47,332 nt of DNA from Gyrodactylus bullatarudis (lineage: Eukaryota; Platyhelminthes; Monogenea; Gyrodactylidea; Gyrodactylidae): NCBI GenBank assembly GCA_012064415.1, contig SSNU01000315.1, forward strand, positions 6,790 through 54,121, in the 5' to 3' direction. Position numbers and translations under genes: made by a program. The notes below the pieces were generated by a model. That model saw only the letters and a program-made list of their open reading frames with translations, did not search any database and had not been told where the DNA came from. The stretch's first letter is position 1, and each line of letters starts with the position of its first letter. This document shows positions 8,591 through 18,009 of the stretch, in pieces.

Positions 8591-9170
8591 GAGTTATGAT
8601 ATCATTAGATATAAATGCGCTATTCCCAAACATCCCTATAGATGAAAGCCTTAATATCATCGGCATTTATGTCAACGATAACAAACAGTTTTAATTTAAG
8701 TTTATATGAAATTTTCGAGATATTAGGAATTATCTGCACCAACGTACCATTAAAATTTCAGGATCAGGCATACATTCAAAAGAATGGGATAGTTATGGGA
8801 TCTCCATTTAGTTCATCGTTAGTATTTTCTATTATTTTCTTATGATACTTTGAAAAGAATAGAACGGAATGGTATGTGGTAGAATGAATATGGTATATTC
8901 ACTTCCATAGCCGAACTTTTTAGGGAAAACTCGTTAAGCTTCTTAGGTGTAAAGTTGATGAGAAAAGGTGATGAGGGCATAAAAATAAAAATATATTAGA
9001 TGAAAATGGACACAGGAAGCTACTTAAATTTCTTAAGGGTTGTCCAAAGAGTTATAAACTAGGTTTAATAATAAGACATGTTACAAGGGTCGAAAGAATA
9101 GTCAGTGGAGAAGAATGAGATCAATGAAATCCAAAGAAGAACAACAGAAAAAAGATACGCTGAAATTTGA
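8591..9170 (+). pseudogene. PLE group C copy 2: decayed RT palm
   Basis: Recognisable blocks are MISLDINALFPNIPIDESLNI (8598-8660, motif A), CTNVPLKFQDQAYIQKNGI and VMGSPFSS (8730-8815), LSFLGVKLMRKGDEG (about 8935-8980) and MDTGSYLNFL with RVERIVSGEE (about 9005-9115). They lie in different frames with stops, and the YVDD region is deleted. It directly follows the group C pseudo-LTR, so it may be the remains of a second copy in tandem. Confidence 0.7.
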
Positions 9171-9824
9171 AAAAAAGAGCTTTTTCAAAGAGTATTATGT
9201 ATTTCACATGGTCTCATCAATCTAATCCTGGTCTGATATATGCTAATGATAATGCAAAAATTATGTGAAACTAATTAATAATATTAAAATCGAAATTTAA
9301 ATTAAATATTTAATTCACCATCTGAGGAATCTGAATCTGTAAGAATGGAATGAGGTCAATAAGTTAAAAGTTGTGAATTTCAAGCACATAATTTTTTTTG
9401 ATTTCTAAGTTGGATTCCCGTTGTGTATCATATAGACAGCTGAAAAATAAATATTTTTCGAAAAATCTTCTATTTAAAGAATCAAACATAGAAATCAAAA
9501 ACATTTATTTAGTAATTTTCAGCAATCTAGCATAAAATGAAGATATCTTGAATGAAATTTTCACGCAAATCTAACACAGAGCACGCAAGATTTAACTGAC
9601 AAACAATATTTTTCTTACTCTTAAAATAATTTTCCATGTTTTCTATAAAAAAAGTAATTAATACGAAGAAAAATTTTGAATTTTCCGAAAAATGTAGCTG
9701 GTAATATTTGTGAAAAGTTATTTTGATAAGGCTTTAATGAGTGCCATTTTTCTATTTTGGCAAAGGAATACTTAATATCGAAGTAAAATTTTAACAAAAT
9801 ATCTAAATTGATTGAAAATAACGA
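9171..9824. other. No recognised feature
   Basis: AT-rich sequence without an open frame, terminal repeat or match to other parts of the window that I could see. Confidence 0.4.
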
Positions 9825-9975
9825 GATTGAAGATTATAGAAATAGTTTTCCGAAAACATATTAGGTTTGTGTTGATCGATTAAGATTTTTTCTCTGCCTA
9901 TACATCTTTACATCCTCAGGGTTTTGTATAAAAACGGAAATATTCGAAATTGTGGTTTTCCCCCTCAAGCTGTTT
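9825..9975 (-). pseudogene. PLE group A relic: GIY-YIG end, heavily decayed
   Basis: The minus strand keeps short matches to the group A nuclease end: a stretch like NFSIFYKNPED, an acidic EKIL, and a region like NLICFRKTIS where others have PNLCVQKNYS. Many small indels separate them. It closely resembles the relic at 21485-21660, so the two may belong to one old subfamily. Confidence 0.5.
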
Positions 9976-10539
9976 AGTAACCATGGTATTCTTATTTAAT
10001 TATTAAGATAATCCTTCAAGAAATGTATAGTGATCGAAAAAAATATTACCACTTATATTAGGCCAACATTCGATTATTTTATGTCATATTTTATACTTGA
10101 TTGTAGATGATTAAATTTATAGATTTGTATTCTTATACTACTATAAAGCTTCAGAATACCTTTTTACTACTTTTCATCAAAAGAAACGACTTTATTCATA
10201 ACTGGGTTTGCTCGTCATAATACCTATGTAATAGCTTAAAAAATCTTTTTTTATTCATTCATTCACTATTCAAACTATGAATCAAACTCGGAAAACTGAT
10301 TCATGAGTGGAAAAAGATCGAAAAACTCGAAAGAAACTTTTGAAAGAAATCAGCTATTAGTTTATAAGACTGATTAGAGTTATCAAAGATCCATTCTGCA
10401 TTATTTGAACAGAGATCCCAATGTCTTATGAGGAAAAGTACAGGACAAAGATGCTAACAAAGATTGGAAAAACTGATAAAATAGTCGAGAATCAAGACTT
10501 GTTCAAAGATTCTTGAATGGAGTAATTTTAATTTAATAA
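9976..10539. other. No recognised feature
   Basis: AT-rich sequence. I see no coding frame or repeat structure. Confidence 0.4.
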
Positions 10540-10906
10540 GAAAGAAAGTGATACCAATTAGTAATAAGAATACAGCGATTTTATTTCGTGGCATACTCAT
10601 CAGCATTTACATGCCAGATTTATATAAAGAAAATGTGTACTAAATATTGGTTTTGAATCTGATTGGTCAGTTTTCGGTGCGTAAGTCCCTCTGTTTTACA
10701 CGTAATATATTGGGCAGCTTTGGGATATACATGTAAGAGTCATATATATCCCTATCACATTTGTTTGTGTGAGTAACATACTTTGAAGTCTATACTATGA
10801 TAAATAATAGGAGGGGGGGGTTATGTACAAAGGTATTTGGTGTTAGTGATGAAAAAGATCTGAGAAAGTAAAGTGTGGTCCATGAAAACTAAAAAATAAA
10901 AATTTT
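10540..10906 (-). mobile_element. PLE group B copy 1: 3' region / pseudo-LTR
   Basis: This lies after the group B stop on the minus strand. It holds a C-tract (GGGGGGG on plus, about 10805-10820), a ribozyme-like motif, and about 135 bp (10540-10677) that are the reverse complement of 11395-11535. Hence the same pseudo-LTR flanks this nuclease fragment on both sides, in opposite orientations. Confidence 0.7.
10584..10616 (-). ncRNA. Hammerhead-like motif, PLE group B copy 1
   Basis: On the minus strand: CTGATGA (10597-10603), GTATGCCAC, then GAAA (10584-10587). GT and AC can close a two-pair helix II. TGGCAT upstream (10611-10616) can pair with ATGCCA in that segment. The motif is shared by four group B copies, about 220-300 nt after the stop. 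I could not find a clear helix I partner, so the fold is unresolved. Confidence 0.5.
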
Positions 10907-11404
10907 TTACACTTGGGAGAAATATTTGGTTATCTTGTTTTGTCCTATGTCGTCCTCTGATCTGTTTCTTTTCCTTGGTGTTGAAACCAGAACTGGCTGT
11001 GAACTTATCAGAGTTGGCCTGGGTAGAACCAATGGTTTCACGAATTTCTTCTGAATGCATAGGACTGGCTTTTGCTTTTCTATGAATAATGCCTCAGCAG
11101 TCTTAAGAGCTACCACATTTTTCCCTGGTTGTTTGTAAATTATTTCAAAGTTTAATGGGGAAACTTTCTCTGGGCAGGTTCTTGTATGATCTCTGATGGC
11201 TGTTGTGCCTGTATAAAGGTGCTCGTTTATTCTCTCCTCCAATCTTCTGCACGTGTATCCAATGTACTCTGATTGACAAAAACATTTGAACTTGTAAACA
11301 ACGTGAGTCTGTTTGAGAGGATCTAACTTGTCTTTTAACTGGTTGGGAAACATTTTGTTAGTCCTGAAATAGATTCTCACTTCTTCGTTTGGGAAAGTAT
11401 TTTT
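10907..11404 (-). pseudogene. PLE group B copy 1: GIY-YIG endonuclease with C-terminal PIP-like motif
   Basis: PLE homology starts at KNTFPNEEVRIYFRT and includes KLDPLKQTHVVYKFKC, then CFCQSEYIGYTCRRLEERI, NEHLYTG and the ending PVLCIQKKFVKPLVLPR. A basic tail follows (TPRKRNRSEDD), and the protein closes QNKITKYFSQV, which fits the PCNA-binding pattern Q-x-x-I-x-x-aromatic-aromatic. The nuclease has no internal stop. The RT is missing: at 11404 the frame runs into an inverted pseudo-LTR, so this is a 5'-truncated copy. The open frame extends to 11533 only by chance through that pLTR. Confidence 0.82.
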
Positions 11405-11464
11405 GAAAACTGACCAACCAGATTCAAAACCAATATTTTGTACACAGTTTTCCTTATATAAATC

Positions 11465-11497
11465 TGGCATGTAAATGCTGATGAGTATGCCACGAAA
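11465..11497 (+). ncRNA. Hammerhead-like motif, PLE group B (inverted pLTR)
   Basis: CTGATGA (11478-11484), GTATGCCAC (11485-11493) and GAAA (11494-11497). TGGCAT (11465-11470) can pair with ATGCCA (11487-11492), a strong alternative hairpin. GAAATAA may pair with TTATT downstream as helix III. Helix I is not evident. Confidence 0.5.
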
Positions 11498-11738
11498 TAA
11501 AATCGCTGTATTCTTATTACTAATTGGCATCACCTTCTTTCTTAGGGAAATAACCGTAGCTCAACTAAAATCAGAGATCCAAACATTTCTCTCTCTCAAT
11601 GAATTTTATTTTAGATTGACAAAACTCTGCCAAAGCATAATCATACTAAGGAGAATTCAGAGGCGTAGTGATATGGTTTGTGAATTGATAACAGATAAAG
11701 TACTGAAAAAGTATTACTATGACGGAAGAAACTCTTAA
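11475..11738 (+). CDS. Short open frame, possible PLE group B N-terminus
   Basis: This 87-codon frame has an initial hydrophobic run (IAVFLLLIGITFF) and a charged remainder (LKSEIQTFLSLNEFYFRLTK, then RRIQRRSDMVCELITDKVLK). Its first codons overlap the ribozyme core, so the true start may be further in. The identical frame recurs at 20120-20383, again directly after a group B pseudo-LTR. That position fits the 5' end of a tandem PLE protein, but I see no family motif. It may be an unrelated or spurious frame. Confidence 0.35.
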   Translation: MLMSMPRNKIAVFLLLIGITFFLREITVAQLKSEIQTFLSLNEFYFRLTKLCQSIIILRRIQRRSDMVCELITDKVLKKYYYDGRNS

Positions 11739-11780
11739 TTCGATATCGTATCAAAATTTGTTAAAATATCAACAGTTGCC

Positions 11781-12255
11781 TTTTAAAGAGGAAATAATAA
11801 ATGGAATTTTTTGAGCTAGATAATGCGACATACCTTTCTGCTTCAACAAGACAATTGTTTTCAGAAAGAAATATTAAGCTTTTAGCTTGGCCAATATTTT
11901 TATTTTCTGATGGCGAAGGTATCTTCATGAGGAATTAGAATTAGAGTGAATATTTAGTGGTTAAGCTTATATTTCATCCTGGAGACAATTACATTTTTTA
12001 ACCTTCGACACTTCTCAACCCTAAAAATTATTTGAACCAATGTGAGGAATTTGATATGTTCATAAATTTAATATAAATATCAAACCGGTTTAGTCTCAAT
12101 AGTCTGATGACTAATCACTAAATATTCATTGGACATCTAATCCCTTCGTCATCAGAAAATATTTTTGAAGAAGCTCGGCATTATTTTTCACTAAAATTAT
12201 TATTGAAAGTGTTTTTCTAAATAAAATTTTTAATAAATAAGAATTTACGAAATAA
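11781..12255. other. No recognised feature
   Basis: AT-rich sequence without coding signal. Confidence 0.4.
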
Positions 12256-12365
12256 AATACAAATCTGTAAATCAACTGATAATAAATTTAATACAAATTT
12301 TTTTCCATGATGACCTATAATAACCGAATAATTGCGAAATATGTGTGGTAGCATTTTTATGTCGA
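12256..12365 (+). repeat. Dispersed repeat, copy 1
   Basis: The segment AAATCAACTGATA..AAATTTAAT, then CCATGATGACCTATAATAAC, recurs in the same orientation at 23766-23880 with small indels. Its identity is unknown. The second copy lies immediately 5' of a group B PLE. Confidence 0.6.
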
Positions 12366-12599
12366 TATACATTTGGTGTTAGCATATCTCATAATTGGAT
12401 TCTAAGATGATTTTAATTGGATTTTCGGATGTATTTGGAAACTTACTATCAGTAATTAATTCTTGATATTTAAAACAATTAGAAAAAGTTTTAAGGATTA
12501 ATGACAAAATGTCTAAGGGTATAAGTCGCAATTGGTATAAGTTTGAATGTTCCTTGCTCAAGAGAATACTATTGAATATATTTTCCTCCAATTTTTCTA

Positions 12600-12760
12600 A
12601 ATTAAAAATTCATTAAAAACAATTCCTTATAACTTTTTTTATTAAATATTAAACCAGGAATTGAGACTGACGAGACCTGTCGAAATGTACATATCTCATT
12701 GAATATAATTATTTTGTTAAATTTTAATTGATGAATATTTCCAATTATCCGGACGTATAA
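12600..12760 (+). mobile_element. Solo PLE group C pseudo-LTR
   Basis: It matches 8440-8560: TTATTAAATATT, then CCAGGAATTGAGACTGACGA and the tail TGTTAAATTTTAATTGAT. No coding sequence is attached on either side. Confidence 0.7.
12662..12698 (+). ncRNA. Hammerhead ribozyme, group C solo pLTR (best formed in window)
   Basis: The core CTGACGA is at 12667-12673 and GAAA at 12682-12685. Helix I pairs TGAGA (12662-12666) with TCTCA (12694-12698), five Watson-Crick pairs. Helix II is GAC-CT-GTC (12674-12681), three pairs. Helix III is the palindrome TGTACA (12686-12691), followed by TA, so cleavage is expected after 12693. All invariant core positions are present. With only six bases in helix III a monomer cannot form a normal loop, so activity would need two copies pairing, as proposed for dimeric hammerheads. 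Confidence 0.82.
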
Positions 12761-13068
12761 GAAAATGTACGTATTTTTTATCGAATAAAATAAAAACATT
12801 TCTTTAATTATTCAGAATTGCTATGAGATTCAAGAATTCTTCAAATAGCAATCACTAAATAATCCGAATACAAATATAAAGATAGAAGAAGAAGATGGAA
12901 ATCTGCTTCTATATGCCTAAAAATTTGTCAAAGACCTTTTCCATAGCTTACCCCTAACAGCTCTTGTTGGATGGCATTTTAAATTAAGTAACTACACATT
13001 GTTGACAGCAACTGGCATTGATGATAAACTTCTTAAAATATTAATATAATAATTTATTATTAATAGTG

Positions 13069-14430
13069 TATTTGTAGGTATAAAAGAAAAGGTAATTTTA
13101 TTCACTAAATGTACATTTCTTTATGGTTCATCAGTAGTGACACATAAATAATGATAAAAGTTTTAAATTCAATGAAAATAATATTTTACAAATTTTGAAA
13201 GAAGTATAGTAAAAGTTGAAAATTAGAATAAATAGCAAGCTGAAAAAACACCAAAACTCTCCAATAAATAGCAACAGTGGAGAGAAAGGTGGAAAAGCTC
13301 ACATAGGCCAGGGTAATTGAAGGTTATAAGAGTAGTTTTTTTGAACACACAGATTTGGCTTAAAGTGATTGATGATGAATTTCTCCTGCGCCCACAAATC
13401 CGTGCTGTCATCACCCGCATTTTTATAAAAAATTGAGAAGTTTGAAATTGAAGCTTCATGATTCTCCTGTTTGATGTGTCTGGTCACAGCTGTATCCTTC
13501 TTGAGGTGATCATTTGATCTTGTTGATAATTTCCTAATTGTACGACCTATATAAGAAGCTCCACAGTCACAATTGGAATTTGTAAATTAAAAGAGTCTTT
13601 TCTTCAGGCTTTAGTAAATCCTTATGAATCAAACTGAATAATCCTTAAGTTTTAAATACAATTTTCAATTGTATATTATCATAATGTTGATCGATAAGAT
13701 TAACCAGTCGTCTCCTTACATCATTACTGAAGCCTTTCATCTACATCATCAGACATATTGATGAATTTGTCAACAAATCTGTTGGGATAATCATTTTCAT
13801 TTAAACGTAACTTTGACTCTTCTATTTCTTTTGGCCATTCCTCTGGACTAGTAATTCTTCTTATCCTCTTTCCTATACCAATTACTAAGCCAACCTTATG
13901 AGATAAAGGACTGAAACTGGCATAATGAAGATATTTTTCATTATCAGTCTTCTTCTTGTAGACATTTCTTAGTATTGACCCATCCTCCTTCCTAGTTAGT
14001 TTGACATCTAAGAAACTCAAACTCTCATTAGACTCTTTTTCCATAGTAAATTTAATATTAGGATGAAACGAATTCATCTTTAAGAAAAAATCGTCTACTG
14101 AAACATTTGGCTTCATCAAAATAAATGTGTCATCAACATATCTGATGTATCAATCAGTGAAAGTATTGATAGTATCAGACATTTTATTTAATTCTAACCA
14201 ACCTAAGAAGATATCTGCTAAAAGAGACTTAGAGGTGATCCCATTGCTATACCATATTTTTGAATAAACACCTTATTTTGAAGACAAAGGAACATTAGTA
14301 CATCAAATCCTAACAAGATCTGCTATCTCATTACTCTGTAGTTCAAAACCATCATGTTCATCAATAAAAGATTTAATAACATCAAGGGTCTCCTCAATAG
14401 GAACATTAGGAAACAAAGAACTAACTTTAA
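13069..14430 (-). mobile_element. PLE group A copy 4
   Basis: On the minus strand the copy runs from the end of RT motif A (LFPNVPIEET) through a decayed motif B, LADIFLGWLELNKMSDTI, YIRYVDDTFILMKPN (YVDD present), the intact stretch FLKMNSFHPNIKFTMEKESN to KFINMSDDVDERLQ (14119-13724), then a deletion near 13715. The GIY-YIG domain (about 13590-13310) reads DCGASYIGRTIRKLSTR and ends LQLPWPM with the stop at 13299-13301. Stops and frameshifts near 14150, 14230-14300 and 13600 inactivate it. The 5' part is missing, and at about 14430-14440 it meets an opposite-strand pseudo-LTR. The pLTR end is TACCTACAAATAC (minus) near 13069. Confidence 0.86.
13102..13140 (-). ncRNA. Hammerhead motif, PLE group A copy 4
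   Basis: On the minus strand CTGATGA occupies 13128-13134. Helix I pairs TCACTA with TAGTGA (13102-13107), six perfect pairs where copy 1 has one G-U wobble. Helix III is the palindrome TGTACA. The helix II segment ACCATAAA is again unpaired, as in copy 1. Confidence 0.65.
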
Positions 14431-14590
14431 CTTTTTGTGAATTGTAAATTATTATTTTTCATTCAAACTTTAATTTTATCATTTTCAAAAAGAAACCACT
14501 GATGATCCTCTGAGAAATGCGCATTTGGTTATAAATATATTTTCTTACATATTTCTAAATCATAGATTAAGAAAAGAATCCAACATTGGA
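14431..14590 (+). mobile_element. Inverted PLE group A pseudo-LTR
   Basis: A plus-strand group A 3' region joins head-to-head to the minus-strand copy 4. It matches the reverse complement of 29200-29345: GAATTGTAAATTATTATTTT, CAAACTTTAATTTTATCATT, then the ribozyme and TTATAAATATATTTTCTTAC. Confidence 0.75.
14494..14530 (+). ncRNA. Hammerhead ribozyme, inverted group A pLTR
   Basis: The core CTGATGA is at 14499-14505 and GAAA at 14514-14517. Helix I pairs AACCA (14494-14498) with TGGTT (14526-14530), five pairs. Helix II pairs TC with GA around CTCT (14506-14513). Helix III is the palindrome TGCGCA (14518-14523), then TT. All core bases are intact. Together with the 12662 motif it is the best candidate for activity. 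Confidence 0.78.
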
Positions 14591-15159
14591 AGGTCCCTAA
14601 TTGGAACTTTTTATATAATTTCAGCTGAATAGCTCGTAAAACTTGTTACCATGCTTCAAGAATAATAAGTTTGATATCGGAATATGAATTTCTGCATATT
14701 TTCAGAAAAGGTCCAGATGGCTTTAAATGATAAAAGTGATCCTCCAAATATTCCTCATTTGATAGAATAGACGTGAATCAATAAATGAAAATACGTGATG
14801 AGAAGAAATTTGTAGTAAAATCACTAACACTTGATACGTCTTATTCTCTGAAATCTATGAGTTTCGCATTGCACTGTATAAGAAGCCTCAATTTCAGACC
14901 TTACTCAATTGGATTTTTTAATAAAAAATCTTCATAGTCTTAACGAAGCCTTATTAAATTCAAATTTATTTCAGTCAGCCAATCTTATTACCGAGAATCA
15001 AGATCAGCAAATTATATTTTATAGCTGAATATCTTGTTAATCTTAAAACCTGGTAAGTTTATCAAAGATTACATGATAGTCTTAAAATCATCACATCATA
15101 TAAGATAATTAGTAATTAATTAATGACCGCCTTCAATCAAGCCTATCCTCATGCTTGAC
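14591..15159. other. Gap with a short dispersed repeat
   Basis: No coding frame is supported. GGTCCCTAATTGGAACTT and AATAGCTCGTAAAACTTGTTAC (about 14600-14650) resemble 40520-40580, and TTGTTAATCTTAAAACCTGG (about 15031-15052) resembles the 40.1-40.4 kb repeats. Confidence 0.4.
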
Positions 15160-15561
15160 TTAGGGTTGTTTACAAAACCAATAAGATGCTCTATAGATCT
15201 TCGAAAGACAATAGAGGATTCAAATCAGACTCATCTAGTATACAGATTAAAATGCCCATGTGATGCAGTTTACACCACTAGTAGGCTAGAGAACACACGG
15301 GAACACGAGCACCTCCACAAAGGGCAGAACGCTGTTAGAGATCACCTTAGAACATGCAAAGCGAATGTTTCCCTTAAAAGAATTGAAATTATCTACAAAT
15401 CTTATGTAAACAACTTTAGCATGTTAAAAGGCATTGAAGCTTATTTAATTAATCAAGAAAATCCAAATCTCTGTGTACAAAAGAACAAAATTCAACCAAT
15501 GAATCTTCCAAAGCCAAAGCCGTACTATTTGTCTCCCAATCCCCCGCAAGGAAACGACTGA
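15160..15561 (+). pseudogene. Divergent PLE GIY-YIG endonuclease (group F), motif lost
   Basis: The frame contains SNQTHLVYRLKCPCDAVYTT, EHLHKGQNAVRDHLRTCK, RIEIIYKSYVNNFSML, the acidic GIEAYLI and ENPNLCVQKNKIQPMNLPKP. Length and order fit a PLE nuclease closest to group B. The YIGxT strand and first arginine are deleted (CDAVYTTSRLENTREHEH where group B has SEYIGYTCRRLEERI), so it should be inactive. The start of homology near 15160 (LRVVYKT) is in another frame. The stop is at 15559-15561. Confidence 0.75.
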
Positions 15562-16334
15562 GAGCTGAAGTGAAAGTGAATAGGCTTTTACACTTTCACA
15601 CAACGAGGTGTTAATTCTAATTTCGATATGTCTATTCAAAAGAACTTTCTACTATAAATATTATTTAGCAATTCAATATTAATTCGATTGTACAAAATAA
15701 ACGATTATATTGGAGTAACATTAAAGATATCAACCAATCAATCAAAAAAATCAGGATTTGGCTTATTTTGTGCTTATATTTATAGAATTAAATTTTTTCT
15801 CTCTTAGAATTTAAAACAGCTCGATACTCTTACAAGTAGTATATTTTAAATTATTCTTAAAAAATACCACATTTTCGAAATACAGGATATGAGACAGTTA
15901 AAAATGAATAATCATAATCTCCAGTAAAAATTTTTGAATAAATCCAGCTATGAATTTGGGAACTCATTACACTTTCATTGATTAAAGAAAATAATTCATT
16001 TCGGAAAAATTCCAAGAAATTTTGAATTTCGCGCTGGTGCGCTTTTTTCTTTTATCTTTTAGATGAACTTTTTTTATTAATTTTGAGATCGGAGTGAAAT
16101 CAAACGTTACATATCTCAAATAAATTTACTAGATCCATCCGAAAATCCTGTAAAAATAACATTAATTAATTTTAATAATTACTTTTTTTCAATTAAAGTA
16201 TTTTAAAAGTCTTTAAAATAATCATTTCAATCATTTCAAAAAAGTTATTTTCAATTTATTGTTCATATTTAATTAACTATGGGGGTTGCAAAAAATGCGT
16301 CCATTTATTTCATCGAAATTTGCCGAGGCAATTT
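15562..16334. other. No recognised feature
   Basis: AT-rich sequence. No coding frame or repeat that I could support. Confidence 0.4.
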
Positions 16335-16371
16335 TTAACCTTTTCGATACCAGAGGTCATATATGACCTCT
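16335..16371 (+). repeat. Possible piggyBac-like terminal repeat (solitary)
   Basis: TTAA (16335-16338) is followed by CCTTTTCGATACC and the perfect 20-bp palindrome AGAGGTCATATATGACCTCT (16352-16371). The piggyBac at 18559-19696 also has TTAA and then a palindrome with GGTCA...TGACC about 12-40 bp inward, so this could be the end of a related element. No transposase follows directly. Confidence 0.4.
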
Positions 16372-16679
16372 ATGTTCAAACTGATTTTTTCCAATAATTT
16401 TGAAACATTTTTTCATGATTATTTTTTGATAGTATATCACAAACTATTTAAGATTGCTTTAAAGCTATATTTTTGCTAGCCAGGCATAAGATTGCCATAG
16501 ATATTTGACCTTTTACCGAAGGAAGTAGAATTCCTTAATGCATGATTCTTTTCTATCGAAATTATTAAACTTTTCAATATTCTGAGATAATAATATTAAT
16601 TTCCGTAGAAGCTACAGTAGTATCAGAAAGTGAATTCTGAGCATAACACAACAACTTTATCAAAATATTCAATAAATGT

Positions 16680-17027
16680 ACAGTTTTTTTCGGTATTTGG
16701 AATAGAGGAAACTCTTAATATCATCAGTTCCTTTATTGATGAACATGATGGTTTTGAAATGCAGATTAAGAAGATAACAGACTTTATTAGGATTTGTTGT
16801 ACAAATGTTCCTTTATCTTTTCAACAAAGTGTTTATCCAACAAGACGGTATAGCTATAAGTCCTCTTTTAGATAATATATTTTTAGGTTGGTTAGAACTT
16901 AGAAAATGTCTGAAAAAAATTTTTTTACTGATGTGTACATCAGATATGTTGACGACACTTTTATTTTGATAAATCCGAATGTATCAGATGTCTTTTTCTT
17001 AGAGATGAATTCATTTCATACCAATAA
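16680..17027 (+). pseudogene. PLE group A copy 5: RT palm fragment
   Basis: It reads GIEETLNIISSFIDEHDGFE, then IRICCTNVPLSFQQSV, a frameshift and deletion in the MGSPL region, LDNIFLGWLELRKM and VYIRYVDDTFILINPN with the catalytic YVDD (about 16935-16980), ending FLEMNSFHTNK. Motif A proper is missing upstream. It passes at about 17027 into PLE sequence of another group. Confidence 0.78.
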
Positions 17028-18009
17028 GAGGCTGAGGCGAAGCTAGTGAATGATGAGTTACACTCGCTATGGGCACAGAAAATATTGAGCAGGAAGTTGG
17101 GTTTCACAAGGGTCAACATCCACAAAGCATCCAAGATAATTAAGAAAGTTTTAAACATGACCAGAGGATCCCCTGTGAGTCCCCCATCTCCAACTCAAAA
17201 CTTAGACCCAAATCCGGAAATTTTACCATCCGCCTCAACATCAGTTGATAAAAAATAATCCAAGAGCGATACAATGTTCACCCCTTCACAATTAATTGGT
17301 CAAACGATGAGCCAGCAAAAACTCAAACCTCAACATCTGTTGATATTAACCAAATTTCTGCTGTAGACCACGATGCTCGAAAGAGGTATTTTTCTCAACC
17401 AGAAGTACCAGCCTCTAATTTAAACAAAGAATCCCAGATGCTCCTAAATTAAGAAGAGGTCACTACGAAGCGTTGTCAAATTTGCGTAAGAACCCAAAAA
17501 TACTCCTGTGTCACATCGACAATGGCACTGGTTTTGCCCTAGTTGACAAAGCAAAAGGAATACTTCTTTTATCAGACCGTAGCAGATTTCTTACAATTGA
17601 TGCTCGTGAGGCGGAAAAACGAATCAAAGGGTTTACACAAGCAGTGAACAAGACAATACAGTCACTCGAAGAGAAGGGTGTGATTTCCTCAGAAGAATCA
17701 AGTTCAATGCACAAAAGAGATGCAGCTATCAGTCATTTATATTTGCTCCCAAAAGTCCATAAGGAGACTGATGATCTCACGTAAAAACCAATTTTGGACA
17801 TGTCAGCGAGCCCACAGCATTTACTTTTCCAATGGCTAAACGAGAAATTGATGCCCCTAAGAAACGAAATTTGTCGGTATTCGGTGTCCAACTCGAAAGA
17901 CGTGGTAAGGAAACTTATGAGTTCAGAAACCGATAACAGTAGATGTATTCTTCACAGCCCCAAGAGTATGAGCACAACGAATCCCTATTGGTCAATCTTA
18001 GATGAATAA
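17028..18009 (+). pseudogene. PLE group D copy 2: N-terminal region and first RT motifs
   Basis: The first part (17046-17258) reads LHSLWAQKILSRKLGFTRVN and a proline/serine-rich linker, SPVSPPSPTQNLDPNP. The second (17461-17784) reads LSNLRKNPKILLCHIDNGTG, FALVDKAKG and AISHLYLLPKVHKETDD. After a TAA at 17782-17784, in the same frame, come KPILDMSASPQHLLFQWLNE and KLMPLRNEICRYSVSN. LPKVHK and PILDMSASP are early RT motifs of PLEs. It breaks off before the catalytic motif A. The other stops and frameshifts, near 17258 and 17450, mark it as dead. It is collinear with 4578-4890. Confidence 0.75.

Larger units (their letters stand above)
11405..11780 (+). mobile_element. Inverted PLE group B pseudo-LTR with start of ORF
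   Basis: This plus-strand segment joins head-to-head with the minus-strand nuclease at about 11404. Bases 11431-11780 match 20076-20425 base for base as far as I can read. The segment holds the ribozyme-like motif and then an 87-codon frame. Confidence 0.75.

Noticed and set aside
11405..11533. Extra N-terminus of the group B nuclease
   Set aside because: This stretch is the antisense of the inverted pseudo-LTR and is open by chance; PLE homology starts at 11404.
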